Below, one piece after another: positions 34,146 to 46,445 of a stretch of 64,000 bases of DNA. The stretch lies in NCBI GenBank assembly GCA_023055355.1, contig JALJCS010000038.1, forward strand, positions 2,542,001 to 2,606,000, in the 5' to 3' direction. The stretch's first letter is position 1; every line of letters begins with the position of its first letter. Below the pieces are notes generated by a model. That model did not search any database, was not told the DNA's origin, and saw only the letters and a list, made by a program, of their open reading frames with translations. The DNA comes from Agelaius tricolor. Taxonomy: Eukaryota > Chordata > Aves > Passeriformes > Icteridae. The translations under genes were made by a program, and so were the position numbers.

Positions 34146-36305
34146 AGCAGACACAGCTGGGACGGTGATCCCACAGCCAGGGATTGTCTGGAATATCAAG
34201 AATTCCTCCTGAGGCTTTTGAGGTAGAATTAACCAGGATGATTTTCAGTGAAAGTGGCTTCTTTTGACACCTGGAAGGCAGGGATTTGCCTGTTGCAGGC
34301 ACTTCTAGAGAGTAAATCCTACTCATGTTCAGTTGAACCCTGAACCAAATATCTCCCAGTCCTCCAAATTTCAGGCTTCCATCTCCCCTGGGCTCTCCCA
34401 CCCTGGGCTCATCCCACCTTGGTGACCCATGGAAACCACACAAACAGCAGCAGAGGATTTTGAGCCTAAAAGTGGAAGATTTTGGCCCTGGCTACACTAT
34501 CTTCCCCTCAATATTCAAAAATTGCTGAAATTTTTGTAAACCCCACTCACCTGAGAGAGGCACATGAGGTGGGATCATCTGAGCAAAGCAGAGTGAACAG
34601 ACAGTGGTTAAAAAAGAAATAAAAAGAATTCATCCCAAGTCTTGAGAAGGCATGTGTGAATGTGTTTTGTTTTGGAAGAAAAAGAATAAATAGTAGCCTC
34701 AAGTCAGGATAATATTTATCCACATGCTTCACTTTGAAGTTGAGCCCTTGTTGACTTCACGTGGTGTGTGCACACACTAAAGTCTCCTCCAGAAGAGGCT
34801 TTTCTGAAAGCCCAGCCTTGAGCAAGGGGAAGAAAATAAACTCTTCAAAACCAGGTACTAATGGAGAAAAATAAACCTCATCACCTGGGGAATTACCACT
34901 GTCCCTCCCAAATCCAAAAGGGGATTGAAACAGCTTTATCTCTTCACCTTGTGCAGATCTGTGGGGCTCACAGGACTGAATTCTGTGGCAGGAAAAGCCA
35001 AACTGAGAGGAGCAGCCCAGTTAATCTCCAAGATAAATCCCCATTCTCTTGGTTGCTGCCATAAAGAGGAATTTCTCTGTGCTGCCTTTTCCCACAGAGC
35101 AGGGAGTTTGTCTCTTGTCTCCAGCTTATTTCTGTTTTCTGAACAACTCCGTGCATTTCCCTTCGGTATTCCTCAAGCACAAACCACCCGAGATGGGTGA
35201 CAGTTTCCACATCCAAATTTCAGGCTCCAAACTGCAGCTTTATGCACTTTTCACACACCAAGGGGCAGGAAATCAAACAGCCCTGCCTTCCCCCAGACAG
35301 AAGCACCCCAAGGGCCAGAGCCTTCCTTTCCCCCTCAAATGTTTTTTGGGGTTTTTTTTCCCCCAAAATTCCAATATAATCACACACCACAGAAAATCAT
35401 CACTATCAAAAACCCTCTTTCACTTCACCCTCTGCAAACAATGGGAAGGGAAATGTTTCCCTTTCCTTTTCTTGCAGCTCTTATCTCCCTCCATGGGTCC
35501 TCCAACTGATTTCCTAAATCCTAAGCAGGATTCTGAGTTCCAGCCTGGCATCCTTAATGAGCACAACTGGGTAATGTCTCTTACCTGACCTTCCTTTCAG
35601 GTGGGTCACTGCTATTTGTGGTCATGCTTCATTTTTCCTTAAGTGTGCCCTTGTTACCTCATTTACTCATTTATGTTTCGCAGGAGAACAGGGTAAAAAA
35701 TGAATTTAATGGACCTAGAAATAGAAGGGAGGAAAACCACAAAAGAGACACAAGAATCTGAAGATCTGCTTGTTCTCCAGACAGCTCCCACCACCAGGAA
35801 CGTCATTTTCATTGATTCTTCCCTCTTTACAAACCTTTCTGTGGCAGGGCAGAGCTGGAAAAGCATCTGGGGAGAGTGAAGTGCCTGAAGCCAAACGGAT
35901 TTGGGGCCATTTTACACCTTTTTAGACCTGTTAGAAGTGTCTGCTGCAGCTCATGCTGAGACTTCACAGAGTGAACAGCTCCCAGCACAGAGCTCTGCCT
36001 CCAAAAAGCTTTCTCCAGCATCACCTGGGCTGCATCCCATTTCAGCTGCTGCCAGGTTTGCCAGCACTGCCCTTTTCCTGCATTTTGAAGGTCCCTGGCA
36101 CTGTGAAAACACAAATCCCAAAGCTGAGCAGCCCTGCCCAGGGCTCTCAACCTCCCCTCTCTTTTTCAACTCCCCCCCTCAGCAAGGTGAGAAGGGATGA
36201 GCTGGGCAAGGCTCAGGCTCTGCTGCTCCTCTGAAGGGTAAGTGCCCTTCTGTGAGCCATTGAGAGAGGAGAGGAGCATTAAAACCACACATCCATGCAA
36301 GCCCT
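34146..36305. other. Intronic sequence, no gene seen
   Basis: Mixed intronic sequence. The 179-codon plus-strand open frame at 35049-35588 shows no domain and no splice context. Confidence 0.5.
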
Positions 36306-36360
36306 GAGCTGGGAAAGGACCCCCAAGATCACCCAGTCCGAGCATTCCCCCAGCCCACCG
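36306..36360 (-). mobile_element. Short CR1-like 3' end
   Basis: The phrase agctgggaaaggacccccaa, then gatcacccagtccgagcat, is the reverse complement of the CR1 terminal region (the type with gatcatcgagtccaacc). Only about 55 bases are recognisable. Confidence 0.45.
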
Positions 36361-36708
36361 CTAAAAGGAGGAGGCAGGAGGTGTGCCAGGAGCTCCTGCA
36401 GGGGACACTGGCACCCCCTGATGTCCCCAGAGCAGCTGGGCAGGTGGGAGAGGAGCCCCCAGCACATCCCCAGAGGGAAACTGAGGCTGGGGGAAACTGC
36501 CAGGCCCCCACTGAGGGGCACAGAGGACGTGGATGGTGGCACACAGCTGTCCCCTGCACAGCAGAGTCCTGGGGATGAGTTTGGGCTCCTGTCAGAGCTG
36601 CTGGTCCAGAAAAATCAGCTGGGATCCACCCAAAGCCTGTGCAGCCCCAATCCAGGAGGATTCCTGTGGGGGTTCACCCTAAAGGAGGGGATTCCACTGT
36701 GCTTCCCT
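36361..36708. other. Intronic sequence, possibly more of the CR1 fragment
   Basis: Could be the diverged body of the CR1 end to its left, but I cannot align specific motifs. Confidence 0.35.
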
Positions 36709-36798
36709 TTGTCCCCTTCCCCTCTTTATCCCCTTCCCCTCTTTGTCCCCTTCCCCTCTTTGTCCCCTTCCCCTCTTTGTCCCCTTCCCCTCCCCATC
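36709..36798. repeat. 17-bp pyrimidine-rich tandem repeat, about 5 copies
   Basis: Head-to-tail tttgtccccttcccctc units (one reading tttatcccc), nearly pure pyrimidine on the plus strand. Confidence 0.93.
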
Positions 36799-38323
36799 CC
36801 AGCCCTGCTGCAGCTCCCAGGGCTGAGGGGAGCCCAGATTGCAGGAGCAATTTGGAATTTTCCAGCATAATTCTGCTCACTGGATCCACCACAAGTGCTC
36901 TGGAGTCAGGAGCTGGTCCAAAGCTGCCCAGTCTGCAGCATTCTGAACAAAACCTCCTCCCTGGCATTTTTCTTGAAGCTTCAGTCCTGCAAAACTTGCA
37001 GTTACTCATTAACTGAGTTTTCAGCGTCGTTTTTCAGGTTTTTATGCCCTTGGAAATGCAGAAAAAGCCTGAAGCATTGCACAAGTGCTCCTTTCTCACT
37101 TGGAAAAAAAAAAAAAAAACCAAAAAACCCAAAAAACCAAAACCTTCAGAAACAGCCTTACAGTAGTGCTGGTTTTAAAATAATTCACTTTGAAAGTACC
37201 CAAAAACACAGAATTCTCTGCAAGTCCATGCTCCAGCCAGGGAGAAGAAGAGCCAGGAACCCCTTCCTTAAGGGACAGCCATGGTGAGAAGGGAAAGGAC
37301 ACAAAAAACCACCACAAAAACCCCTGCTCCCTGCAGGGCTCAGGGCTGGACATCCCCAGAACTCTCAGCCCCACAACTTTCCTGCCAATCCCTTCCCTGA
37401 GCTCCTCCTCAGAGCTCTGCACCCACAGCTGTCCCAGCCTGTCCCTGTTTAGCCCCCCCAAAAAAATCCAAATATGACATCTGGCAGCTCCCCAGGAGAA
37501 ACAGCCCTGTGGAAACACAGCCCAGCAGGATGGCAGCAAACAAGTGTTAACCCTTTTCTCAACCCAAACCCCTCCTTTTCTTTGCCCTTTTCCATCTCCA
37601 GCTGGGTTTTAGGATCCCCAGCCAGAGGAACAAGCCCCAGTTTGGGGCTGGGATGGGGAAGTTTGGTCCCAGGACGGGCTGGACATTTCACCAATGCACA
37701 AATGGAATTTGCCAAGAGGCATTTTAGGAGTCAATTCTTCACACTCCAGTAATTAGAACAATATTATGGGGGAAAAAAAAAAAAGAAAAAAAAGAAAAAG
37801 AGGGTGAGGGGGAGGGCAGAGCTCCCATGGGGACTTGGCTGGAGGAGGAAAAGGCTGAGCAAACACCCAGAGTCAAGTGAGGCCCCAAGGCAAGAGCCCT
37901 TCATAGGATCCCTGCAGGTTGGACTTCAACCAAAACCTTCTCCCCTTCCCAGCTCTCCATTCTCCTGTGCAGGAGTGTTTTTAAATTCCTAATTTCCAGA
38001 TCAAACACGAGGCTGGCGAGCCAGACCCGGCTCCTCCAGCCCCTCATCAAAGTCAGTGGGGTTTTCCTGTTTTCAGGCCAGCAAATTCAACTCAAGGCCT
38101 GCTTCAGGCACTCCCAGTGAGTAATAAATCTCTGTTCTTTTATGAATAAATCTCTATTCTTTCATGAATAAATCTATTATTTTAATGTACAAACAGACAT
38201 TGAAGCCTAATCCCACTGAGCACTCAGTCCCCAAAAATCAGATTCTCAGAGAACAGCTGTCATCTACACCTACAAAAATCAGAACACCCCAAACTGTTGC
38301 ATCATCTGAATACACAGAAAATC
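36799..38323. other. Intronic sequence with A-tracts
   Basis: A-rich tracts lie at about 37104-37142 and 37771-37800. A short duplication of aataaatctctattcttt occurs near 38122-38172. No gene was recognised. Confidence 0.5.
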
Positions 38324-38721
38324 TTCTCTGTTATAACAGGATGGAACATCCCAGCTGAAAAAGGAAACAAAACCAGACAGACCCAGATGTTGGTGGATGC
38401 ATCTCCAACACCTCCCTGGCCCTGGAGCATCCTCTGCAGGGAATTCCAGGATCCCACACTGGAGCTCCCAACACAGAGCCCACACAGCTTCACTGGGGCA
38501 TTTCCAGGGCCCAGAAAATTCATTTTTTTCAAATAAAAACTCATTTTCTGTGCTTGTGAGAGGCCAGCCTGGGAGCAGGGCTGGCGTGGGGGTTCAGGAC
38601 ACTGCACAATGGTTACTCAGAGCTGCTGAATTTTCTCTATTATAATCTGTTATAATTAAATATCTCTATTATAACCTGCTGAAATATCTCTATTATAACA
38701 GAATATATATTATATATTCTG

Positions 38722-38777
<56 letters not shown>

Positions 38778-39119
38778 TATTATATAATTATATATTATAT
38801 AATAATTAAATATCTCTGTTTTAACAGGATGGAGCACCCCAGCTGAAAAAGGAAACAAAACCAGGCAAACCCAGGTGTTGGTGGATGCATCTCCAACACC
38901 TCCCTGGCCCTGGAGCATCTTCTGCAGGGAACTCCAGCACCCCACACTGGAGCTCCCAACACAGAGCCCACACAACCACCTTCACTGGGGCATTCCCAGG
39001 GCCCAGAAATTTCATTTTTTCAAATAAAAACTCATTTTCTGTGCCTGTGAGAGGCCAGCCTGGGAGCAGGGCTGGCGTGGGGGGTTCAGGACACTGCACA
39101 ATGGTTACTCAGAGCTGCT
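38324..39119. repeat. Tandem duplication of ~300 bp, period 488, around an AT-rich core
   Basis: Copy A (38324-38627) and copy B (38812-39119) run in parallel from tctctgttataacaggatgg through cagagctgct with a few percent differences. One difference is a small insertion in B, cacaaccaccttc against cacagcttc. Between them lies AT-rich sequence including (TA)24. Spurious minus-strand frames in the two copies give the same peptide, confirming the duplication. Confidence 0.95.
38723..38770. repeat. (TA)24 microsatellite
   Basis: Uninterrupted TA dinucleotides flanked by further AT-rich near-palindromic sequence (gaatatatattatatattc just to the left). Self-complementary, so able to extrude as a cruciform. 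Confidence 0.93.
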
Positions 39120-39784
39120 CAAAGTGGCACTCAGTCAGTTCAGCTCACATCTGCAGCGAGCTGTGAGCTCAGCCCTGCTGCTGGAGCACAGAGGTCCCTT
39201 TGATAAATCTCTCTGTGCAGGGACTGCAGCACTATTTCCGCATGAAAGAAATAAATTCCATTTTTTTTTTCCCTTCCCAATCATCTTTGCAGCCCACTGG
39301 CTTGGAAGAGTGAGTTTCTCTCTGCTGCACTCCATCAGGCTCAGGTACAGGCAGGATCTGTCTCACACCCTGCCTCTCCAAGCTTTTATTTCTGTCCTCC
39401 AGTTTCTTGTCTTTGAGCAGAATTTGCCACAGAAAATCACCCCCAAAGCCTGCAAAAAAATCCTCCCACTTTTATTCTCAGTGCACTCTGGAATTTCTGT
39501 GTAAATTCTCTAGAAGGGGAACAATTTTCCTCCTTTTTTTTTCCCCTTTTTTTATTTCCTTGAGAAAACTCCACAAAGCTCCACTCCTGCACCCTTTCTC
39601 TGCAGAGATGAGCACATTTTAAATCAGATGCACAAAAAAACCCAAGAGAGGCTGAAGAGGGGAACCTGTGTGGGGTAACATCCACCACAGCCCCAAGGTG
39701 TTCAGGTGTGGTATTTCCATGTATTAACCTGCACCAACTCATCTCTGCCCCAAGAAAATTCAGTTTCCTACAGAAGCTTCTTCC
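39120..39784. other. Intronic sequence, nothing seen
   Basis: Ordinary intronic sequence with short T-runs near 39260 and 39532. No feature is supported. Confidence 0.5.
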
Positions 39785-39950
39785 CCCTCTTTTTTTTTTG
39801 TTTTTTTTTTTGCTTTTTTTGTTTTGTTTTTTTTTTGCTTTTTTTGTTTTGGTTTTTTTTTTTTGTTTTGGTTTGGTTTTTTGGGGTGGTTTTTTGTTTG
39901 TTTGTTTTGGTGGTTTGTTTGTTTGTTTTGGGGGTTTTTTTGTGTGTGTT
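39785..39950. repeat. T-rich/GT-rich low-complexity tract
   Basis: Long T-runs broken by single G or C, then ggtttgtttgtttgtttt-type sequence. Open frames through it on both strands are low-complexity artefacts. Confidence 0.9.
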
Positions 39951-40537
39951 TTCATAGGTAAAATGCTGTGCTCTGAGCACTGGGGATTATGGAATGCCAG
40001 AACTTTCAGCCTGGTACTTTCACTTTTCCTAAACCCCATTTACACCCACGTGTTAATCTGTTTCTAGAAATGTTCATTATTATTTCTATTATTTGGCCTT
40101 GGCACGGCCTCATCATCAGATGCTGAGGGTTTTAATGAAGAAACAGAGGAGCTTGTTACAGAATTAAAAATTCCTTTTATTCCAAGAGTCCCTGCAGTGA
40201 TTTCAGCCAGGATGGATTTCCTTCCTTTCCCAGAGCACATGATGCTGAACAGCTAAGCTCAAGTGATGAGAGAGAAATTCAGCAGCCAGGCACACAAAGC
40301 CTGGCTTTGCCCGTTGGCATCTCGCACCCACACTGATGCTCACTGCACCAAACCTCAAAAATCCCATGACATCACCAAAGGAGGCTCAAATGAAACCACA
40401 CAATAGCCAGAAATTGTTGGATCATCAAAAAAAAAAAAAAAAAAGAAAAAAAAAGTCTGGTATCTGAATCTTTCAGAGAAAGAGAATTTATTGCCCCATT
40501 ATCAGGAGAAATGAACTTCTTCCCACCTCAAAGGTGC
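39951..40537. other. Intronic sequence with an A-tract
   Basis: An A-tract lies at about 40427-40454. No gene was recognised. Confidence 0.5.
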
Positions 40538-40862
40538 TGTTAGGATTCAGAGGAAGAAGTTGATGATGACCAGACAGAATCCTGTGTTTGAATGGAATTT
40601 ATGCATCATGGATGAGGTGTATGAATATGCAACAGGCTGTTGTTTTTAAGGGTTAATCCTCTGTTAACGTGGGGCCTTTTTCGGGCTCGTGCTGCCCAGA
40701 AAAGGTACCCGGACTGTCCATAACTCTTTGTTTCTATTGTCTCATATTGTCCTAATTCAAACTGTCCAAATTATTATTACTCTAATTGTATTACTATTTT
40801 TTTAACCATTTTATTACTACTAAACTTTTAAAATTTTAAAAACAAGTGATTGGCGTTTTTCA
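40538..40862 (+). mobile_element. Solo ERV LTR (about 325 bp)
   Basis: Begins TGTTAGGATTCAGAGGAAG and ends near ggcgtttttca, giving TG...CA ends. The internal motifs ttaagggttaatcctctgtt, gaaaaggtacccggactgtc, and the T/A-rich tail with taaacttttaaaattttaaa are ones I recognise from a short, abundant passerine ERV LTR. I found no convincing target-site duplication: ggtgc precedes the left end and cattg follows the right. The ends are therefore approximate. No internal retroviral sequence flanks it. Antisense to VAV2. Confidence 0.75.
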
Positions 40863-41039
40863 CATTGCCAGAGCTGGGAATTCTCCCTCAGGCAGGAACT
40901 GCAGCCCCAAAGGCTCTGGTGTGGGCACAGGGTGAACGTGTGGCTCCTACAGTGGGGATAAAATCACCAACCCCTGGGCAGGAAGGAGTTAAGTGAGGTC
41001 CTTCCAGGAAATTAAGTGTGTTTCTTCCATGCAATGACA

Positions 41040-41475
41040 CAAAAATCTCATATATAAATATTAATAATAATATATTTCATTAATATAAATAATATAAAAA
41101 TATATAATATAAAAATATATAATATAACTATACACAAAATATTTATATATAAATATAAAAGTAAATATTATTTATTATATTTACATTTATCTATAAATTT
41201 AAATATTTTAATAAATATTACTTTTTATATTTATATATAAATAATATAAATTTAAATACTATAATAAATATTATTTATTTTTATATTTATATATAAAAAT
41301 AATATAAATTTAAATACTATAATAAATATTTATTTTTATATTTATATATATAAATAATATAAATTTAAATACTGTAATAAATATTATTTATATATATATA
41401 TATATATATATAATAAATTTAAATATAAATAATAAATTAAATATAAATGATAAATTTAAATATAAATAATAAAAT
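41040..41475. repeat. AT-rich tandem array, ~60-bp unit in the centre
   Basis: Almost pure A/T. From about 41180 to 41400 a unit like aatataaatttaaatactat plus aataaatattatttattttt and tatttatatataaa recurs about four times at roughly 60-bp spacing, with (TA)n at about 41390-41412. Flanking parts are shorter ataaatata motifs. Confidence 0.85.
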
Positions 41476-42879
41476 ATTCACACCCTTCTTTTAGGGAATT
41501 CTCCTCACTTCCCTCCACGCCCACCCTGGTGACACAGCAATCTGAGATGCTCCCAGCTGCCACAGGATCCCCCCTGGGCACACAGCCAATGCCACAGAGC
41601 CATCTGAGCAGCTGGCACGGCCACCACAGCACGGGCAGCTCCATCCAGGCTGCCTGGAACCTCTGGGGATTGGTAAAAATAAAGGGCAGGGCTGGGATGG
41701 GACACCCAGCTTGGCTGGCAAGCCCAGCTCTGCTCCCAGACACTATTGCTTCATGCACTCCGTGGTGCAGGGGGAAAACATGCTGCTTTTAATGTGCTCT
41801 TGGCTGCAGGAGGTCAGAAAAAAATCCCCTGAAAGTCAAAATGAGAGAAGAGGAGCAGCAGGTCACAGCTGGCCGTGGGTTGACAGCAGCTGTATATCTG
41901 GAATTTCTGCAGTTTCTGCCTTTCTCTATATTAATCCATATAAATCCCGCCCTTTTCTCTGCCCAAACTGTGTTAAAAAGGCACCCACCCTTAAAAGTGC
42001 TGCTGCAGGGCTAGAGGCTGCTGGATGGGGCTGGGGATGCTGCAGGGAGGGGAATTCTCAGCAGAGAAACAGAAACACCAAGCACCAACTCTCGGTTATG
42101 AATCCCTTAAATAATTCTGACAGCACTCCCCACCCTCCTGTCTGAAAGCAAACAGAAATCGGAGTTTTCTGACCTTCTGGCAGCCTTTGGGGTGTGACAG
42201 AAAGGGATTGTGGCAGATGAGCCCCTCCAGAGCTGTCCCAACCCATCCAGTGGATGCCAAAGGGGGAATCCCTCACTGGGATGGGCTGGGGACAAAGCGA
42301 GGACAGCCTGGATCCCCCCAGGGCTTCACCCACACCCCCAGCAGCAGGAGGAAGGGAACACTAAAAACCACCCTGGATATGTGGAGCAACTTTGGAACAA
42401 TTACCCCACATTTATAAAGGACACCTCTTGCTTTAGCTCTGATTTCACTCCCACCCCAAGGCAGCCACTGGAGCGTGCCGGGCTCGGGGCACCTCCCCAG
42501 CAGCCACATCCTCTCCCTGGCACTTCAGCCACCCAAAATAAATCTCCTTTGAGCTCTGGCCCTGCCACACACCAGCCAAAATCTCCCTGGGTTCAGCTGA
42601 GAGGAAGAATTGATCCAAACCCTGCTCCAGATGTGAGGTGGGTGCAGATCTCCCTCCCCAGCCTCTGGAGCAGAAGCAGAGTGGAAAACACGACTTTAAT
42701 TTCATCTCCTCCTCCTTTAGCTGGTCATGAATTGCTTCCCTTTTTCATTTTCAGAACAGCAGTGTTTCCTATCTGTGGGGCAGGGCAGGGAGGACCCTCC
42801 TCTTGCCAAAAAAAGCCTTTTTCAAAGACAGCAAGAACTTCAAAAGGAATTCAGGGCGATTAAATCCACGTCAGGAGGG
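41476..42879. other. Intronic sequence, no gene seen
   Basis: Mixed intronic sequence. The plus-strand 217-codon open frame at 42210-42863 has no domain and no splice context, so it is not called. Confidence 0.5.
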
Positions 42880-43160
42880 CAGAGAGGAGCGGGAGGCTAA
42901 TAAATGGCACGCTCCACAGGTTTATGAATATTTGAACTATATTTCTTTTTAAAAAAATTGTACATTACTGCAAGTTATTTAAAATGAGTAACTCCTTTTA
43001 ATGAACCTGGCTACCATCACGCTGACTAATAGAGTAATAAAGAGTTTAATCCATATTTATGTACATTTTATGTCATTACTGTTGCTGCCAATAAATTAGC
43101 AAGTCCAATAAGAGTTTGATTTTATACCATCACTGCTACTAAATGTGGAACAACACACAC
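42880..43160. promoter_or_regulatory. Unique AT-rich segment (candidate conserved non-coding element)
   Basis: Non-repetitive and AT-rich, with many homeobox-type and TAAT-containing words (ctaataaatggc, gactaatagagtaataaaga) and a taaaatgagtaactcc word resembling AP-1/MAF half-sites. The texture differs from the surrounding GC-leaning intron and resembles vertebrate conserved enhancers. Inference only. Confidence 0.3.
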
Positions 43161-45613
43161 TACATGAGCACCAGCTTTTTATTTTATTTCTTTTTCAAGA
43201 GCCAGGCTGTGCTAACAGCAAGCCTGCAGAATCAGGCCCTAGTTAGGAATGAGGCAATATTAACTGGGCTTTTACTCCTGCATGCTGCAGCCATGGAAAA
43301 AACACTTCTGCAGATGCCACTGGTGATTTATGGAGAGCTCTGAACCACTTTAAAGGGATCAAATATTCAGAAATAATTAATATCGAAGGGGCATGGGTGG
43401 AAATACAGGCACCAGCATCTCAGGTCACTTCTGCAAACCCATGCCATGAAACACAGGATGATTGCTTTATCACCCACACCACAGCAGGATTGCTTTAAAA
43501 CTGGACATGGCGGGGAAAAGAGCTGCCTGTCAGCAATTCCAACTGGCCATGAGCAATTGGAAGTGGCCTTTGGGCTCCCCTGGGGAGCTGGGGGACCCTG
43601 CAGATCCCAGGGAATGGGATGCACCCACCTGGCATAGCCTGAGTTCCCCATGCCCCAACACCCCACAGAGCCAACCTGGAGTTTCCAGCCCCACTGGGAT
43701 TTTGGCTGGAGAAGCCCACATGGTTCACGATCCCACTTCACCCTGCTGACAGCAAAAAGCACCTCCCCAAGCTTAAAAGCCAAGGAAGAAGCAAAACCAG
43801 GAGCAAACTCAGACTTGGGAAGCCCCCAGGCAGAGCTGGAATGGAAGGGGCTCCACTGCTCCCATGGCAGCTCCTCCTTGCAGGAGCCAAAAGGAATGAT
43901 GGAAATATGGAAACCTCTCTCAGAATAACAGCTGGGCAAGGCAGGACTGAGGGATCTGATTTTTCAGCCTCTTTGAAAGCACCAGTGGTTTTCTAACACT
44001 AAAAAGCCCCAAAGATTCAAAGCCCTTTACGCAGAGGTTGGCACCAAGTCCCCGCCTTTCTCCTCAGTAATTACACTCCAGCAATCCCAAAAACTGCTGC
44101 TAATTGCTGTCCCAGTGGCCTCTTTGGTTTGGAGGAGAGGAATAACTCTGTCCCAGTGGCATCCAGAAAGGAAACACCCAACCCCACTCCACCAAAACCC
44201 ATCTGCAATTAAACTCTGTGTTACTGTGTCCCACCAGAAACGCCTCCTACACGGTGTAAGCGTCTTGTAACCAAAAAAACACCATTGATCTCAGGAGTGA
44301 ATAGCTCCAGGAAGGATTTTTTGTGTGTGAAGTCTGTGTTTGGCCAGTGGGGAGGTGGATTAGAGACTCCTTTTGCTGTGACTCAAAACGGAAAGGGAGC
44401 TCTGGTCACCAGCAGACTTTTCCCTGTTTATTTGCTTTGCCACTGTTGAACACAGATCTGAGGATAATGTGGGAATGAAAGGTGCTGGAGACAATGGGAA
44501 TGTTTTGACAGGCTTCCAGAGGGATTTAGGGTGGTGCAGAGCTGGACAGCTGATACCTCCACCAAGCTGATAAAAAAGAAAAAAATGGGGTTTTTTGTAT
44601 AGAGAGTCTGTGCTTCCCACATTTTCTGTGGTTGGTTGAGGATGACAACAACGTGAAAACAAGCACGATGCAGGCAATAAAGCACACATTTGGATCTCTT
44701 GGAAGTTCATGACACATTTCTTTCCCAAGCCCCCTAAAAAACCAGATTGCCTTGAGCAAAGAGGGAGTGGCAAATCACCTTCAAGAGTCACAAAGCTGAA
44801 TGCACCCCCAAAAAACGACCAGGGGGAGGGAAGAGCAGAACAAGGAAAAGCAAACTGTGCTCATCAGCTGATGTGTTCCAGCAGTGTTTAACACCAGGCA
44901 TCAGAGGCAATTTGAAACTGCACAAAGCAAGAGACAATGTGACGATAAAGCAGCATTTTAATTAGCAGCAGTTCCTTCCCCAGCCCAAAAGGTTCCTTCT
45001 GTGCATTCATATTCCCAGAACAACAACTGCCTTCTTGTGTTCCATAAATCAAAAAAAAACCTCTTAAAACAAGGCACTGCAATTGCACATTCCACATAAT
45101 GGTCCAGAAATAAATTAGGCAATAAATATCAAATAATATATCCCCATCAGCAGTGAAAATCTACTCCTTGGATAATCAGAAGGGAAGATGCCTTCCAGCA
45201 GCTTATGTCGGGCAGCTCGAAACAGGTAAAACAATACAGAGCTTTAATAAATCTTTTATCACCTTTTCTGCTGAAGAATATAGCAATTGTCCTGGGTAAT
45301 GGCTTCCCTGAGCCCTGTATCCATCAGCCCTGATGCAGCTGGTGTCAAAGGCAGGGGATCAGAGCAAGAGCCACTCGTCAAAACCAGGCAGAGTTTTTTC
45401 CTTCTTTGGTGTTTGGTGCCAACCATCACTTACAGCCAACACATTTCTGAGAAGCTCAGGGCACTCATTTCACCCTGCCATCAAACCCCACAGACACTCA
45501 ATGGCAAAAATCAGTGGTGATTTCAGCAAAGTTTATTTTGCTCTGCACAGGTGGCAGCAGATGGGGAAGGACCCTAGGCAAGGTTTAGTCCTTCTCAAAA
45601 ACACATGGGTCAC
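43161..45613. other. Intronic sequence, no gene seen
   Basis: Mixed intronic sequence. Overlapping open frames at 43.4-43.9 kb on both strands show no domain. No mobile-element end was recognised before the LTR. Confidence 0.5.
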
Positions 45614-46000
45614 TGTTATGGATGTATTTTATGAAAAATCTTTTTGCTAAGATTTTTCTCCTAAGAATCTGAGAAGCCTCAAAAACGAAATGTAAGCAAC
45701 AATTATCTGCTGCTGTGGAATGCAACAGGTGCATCTTTGATTAGTCTCAAGTAGTTGTTTCTGATTAATGGCCAATCACAGTCCAGCTGGCTCAGACTCT
45801 CTGGTCAGGCACAGGATTTTATTATCATTCCTTCCTATTCCTTTCAAGCCTTCTGATGAAATCTTCTATTCTTTAGCATTGTTTTAATATATAATTTTCT
45901 TTTAATATAATATATATCATAAAATAATAAATCAACCTTCTGAAACAGGGAGTCAAGATTCTCATCTCTTCCCATGTCAGAGTTACCTGCAAATTCCACA
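45614..46000 (+). mobile_element. ERV LTR (about 387 bp)
   Basis: Starts TGTTATGGATGTATTTTATG and ends near gcaaattccaca. Contains a CCAAT box at 45772-45776 and a T/A-rich pre-poly(A) block, followed by AATAAA at 45926-45931 and a short R-U5. I recognise it as a common passerine LTR. It lies in intron 2 about 450 bp from the VAV2 exon and is antisense to the gene. A partial second copy is attached at its right end. Confidence 0.78.
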
Positions 46001-46125
46001 TGTAGTTGTTTTAAATTAATGGCCAATCACAATCCAGCTGTCTCAGACTCTCTGGTCAGTCACAAGATTTTATTATCATTCCTTTCAAGCCTTCTAATGA
46101 AATCCTTCTTCTATTCTTTAGTGTG
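46001..46125 (+). mobile_element. Partial tandem copy of the adjacent LTR
   Basis: The segment gtagttgttttaaattaatg through ctattctttagtg repeats the middle of the LTR to its left with an offset of 251 bp (CCAAT at 46023-46027 against 45772-45776). It then breaks off before the poly(A) signal. Some bases are closer to the usual family form than in the first copy (ctgtctcagactctctggtc), so it may be a separate insertion remnant rather than a simple duplication. Confidence 0.75.
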
Positions 46126-46445
46126 AAGAATGAGTGAAAGACATTACCAGAGGTCACATCCTTTAGAGACTGATCCCAGAGAGTTTTTCATCTAAAGCAG
46201 AGAACTTGATGGCTTGGTTACCCTTTACTGAAGACACAGCAGAATCAACCTGTTTTAGGTTTTTAACCCCTAAATTTAGGGTTTGAACCCCTAAATACAC
46301 CACAAGCACATAGGAATTGGGACCCAATTCTCAGAGGCCGCTCAGAAAACCAGAAAATCTTTGTATTTTCACCCCAAATCTGGAGCACAAACCCAGGGAG
46401 CCCCAGGGGCAGAGCCATCCCTCCCCAGGAGCTCAGCAGTCAACT
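46126..46445. other. Intron 2 start region next to the exon
   Basis: Unique sequence between the partial LTR and the exon donor. Contains a 12-bp palindrome cctaaatttagg at about 46269-46280. Nothing else is supported. Confidence 0.5.
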
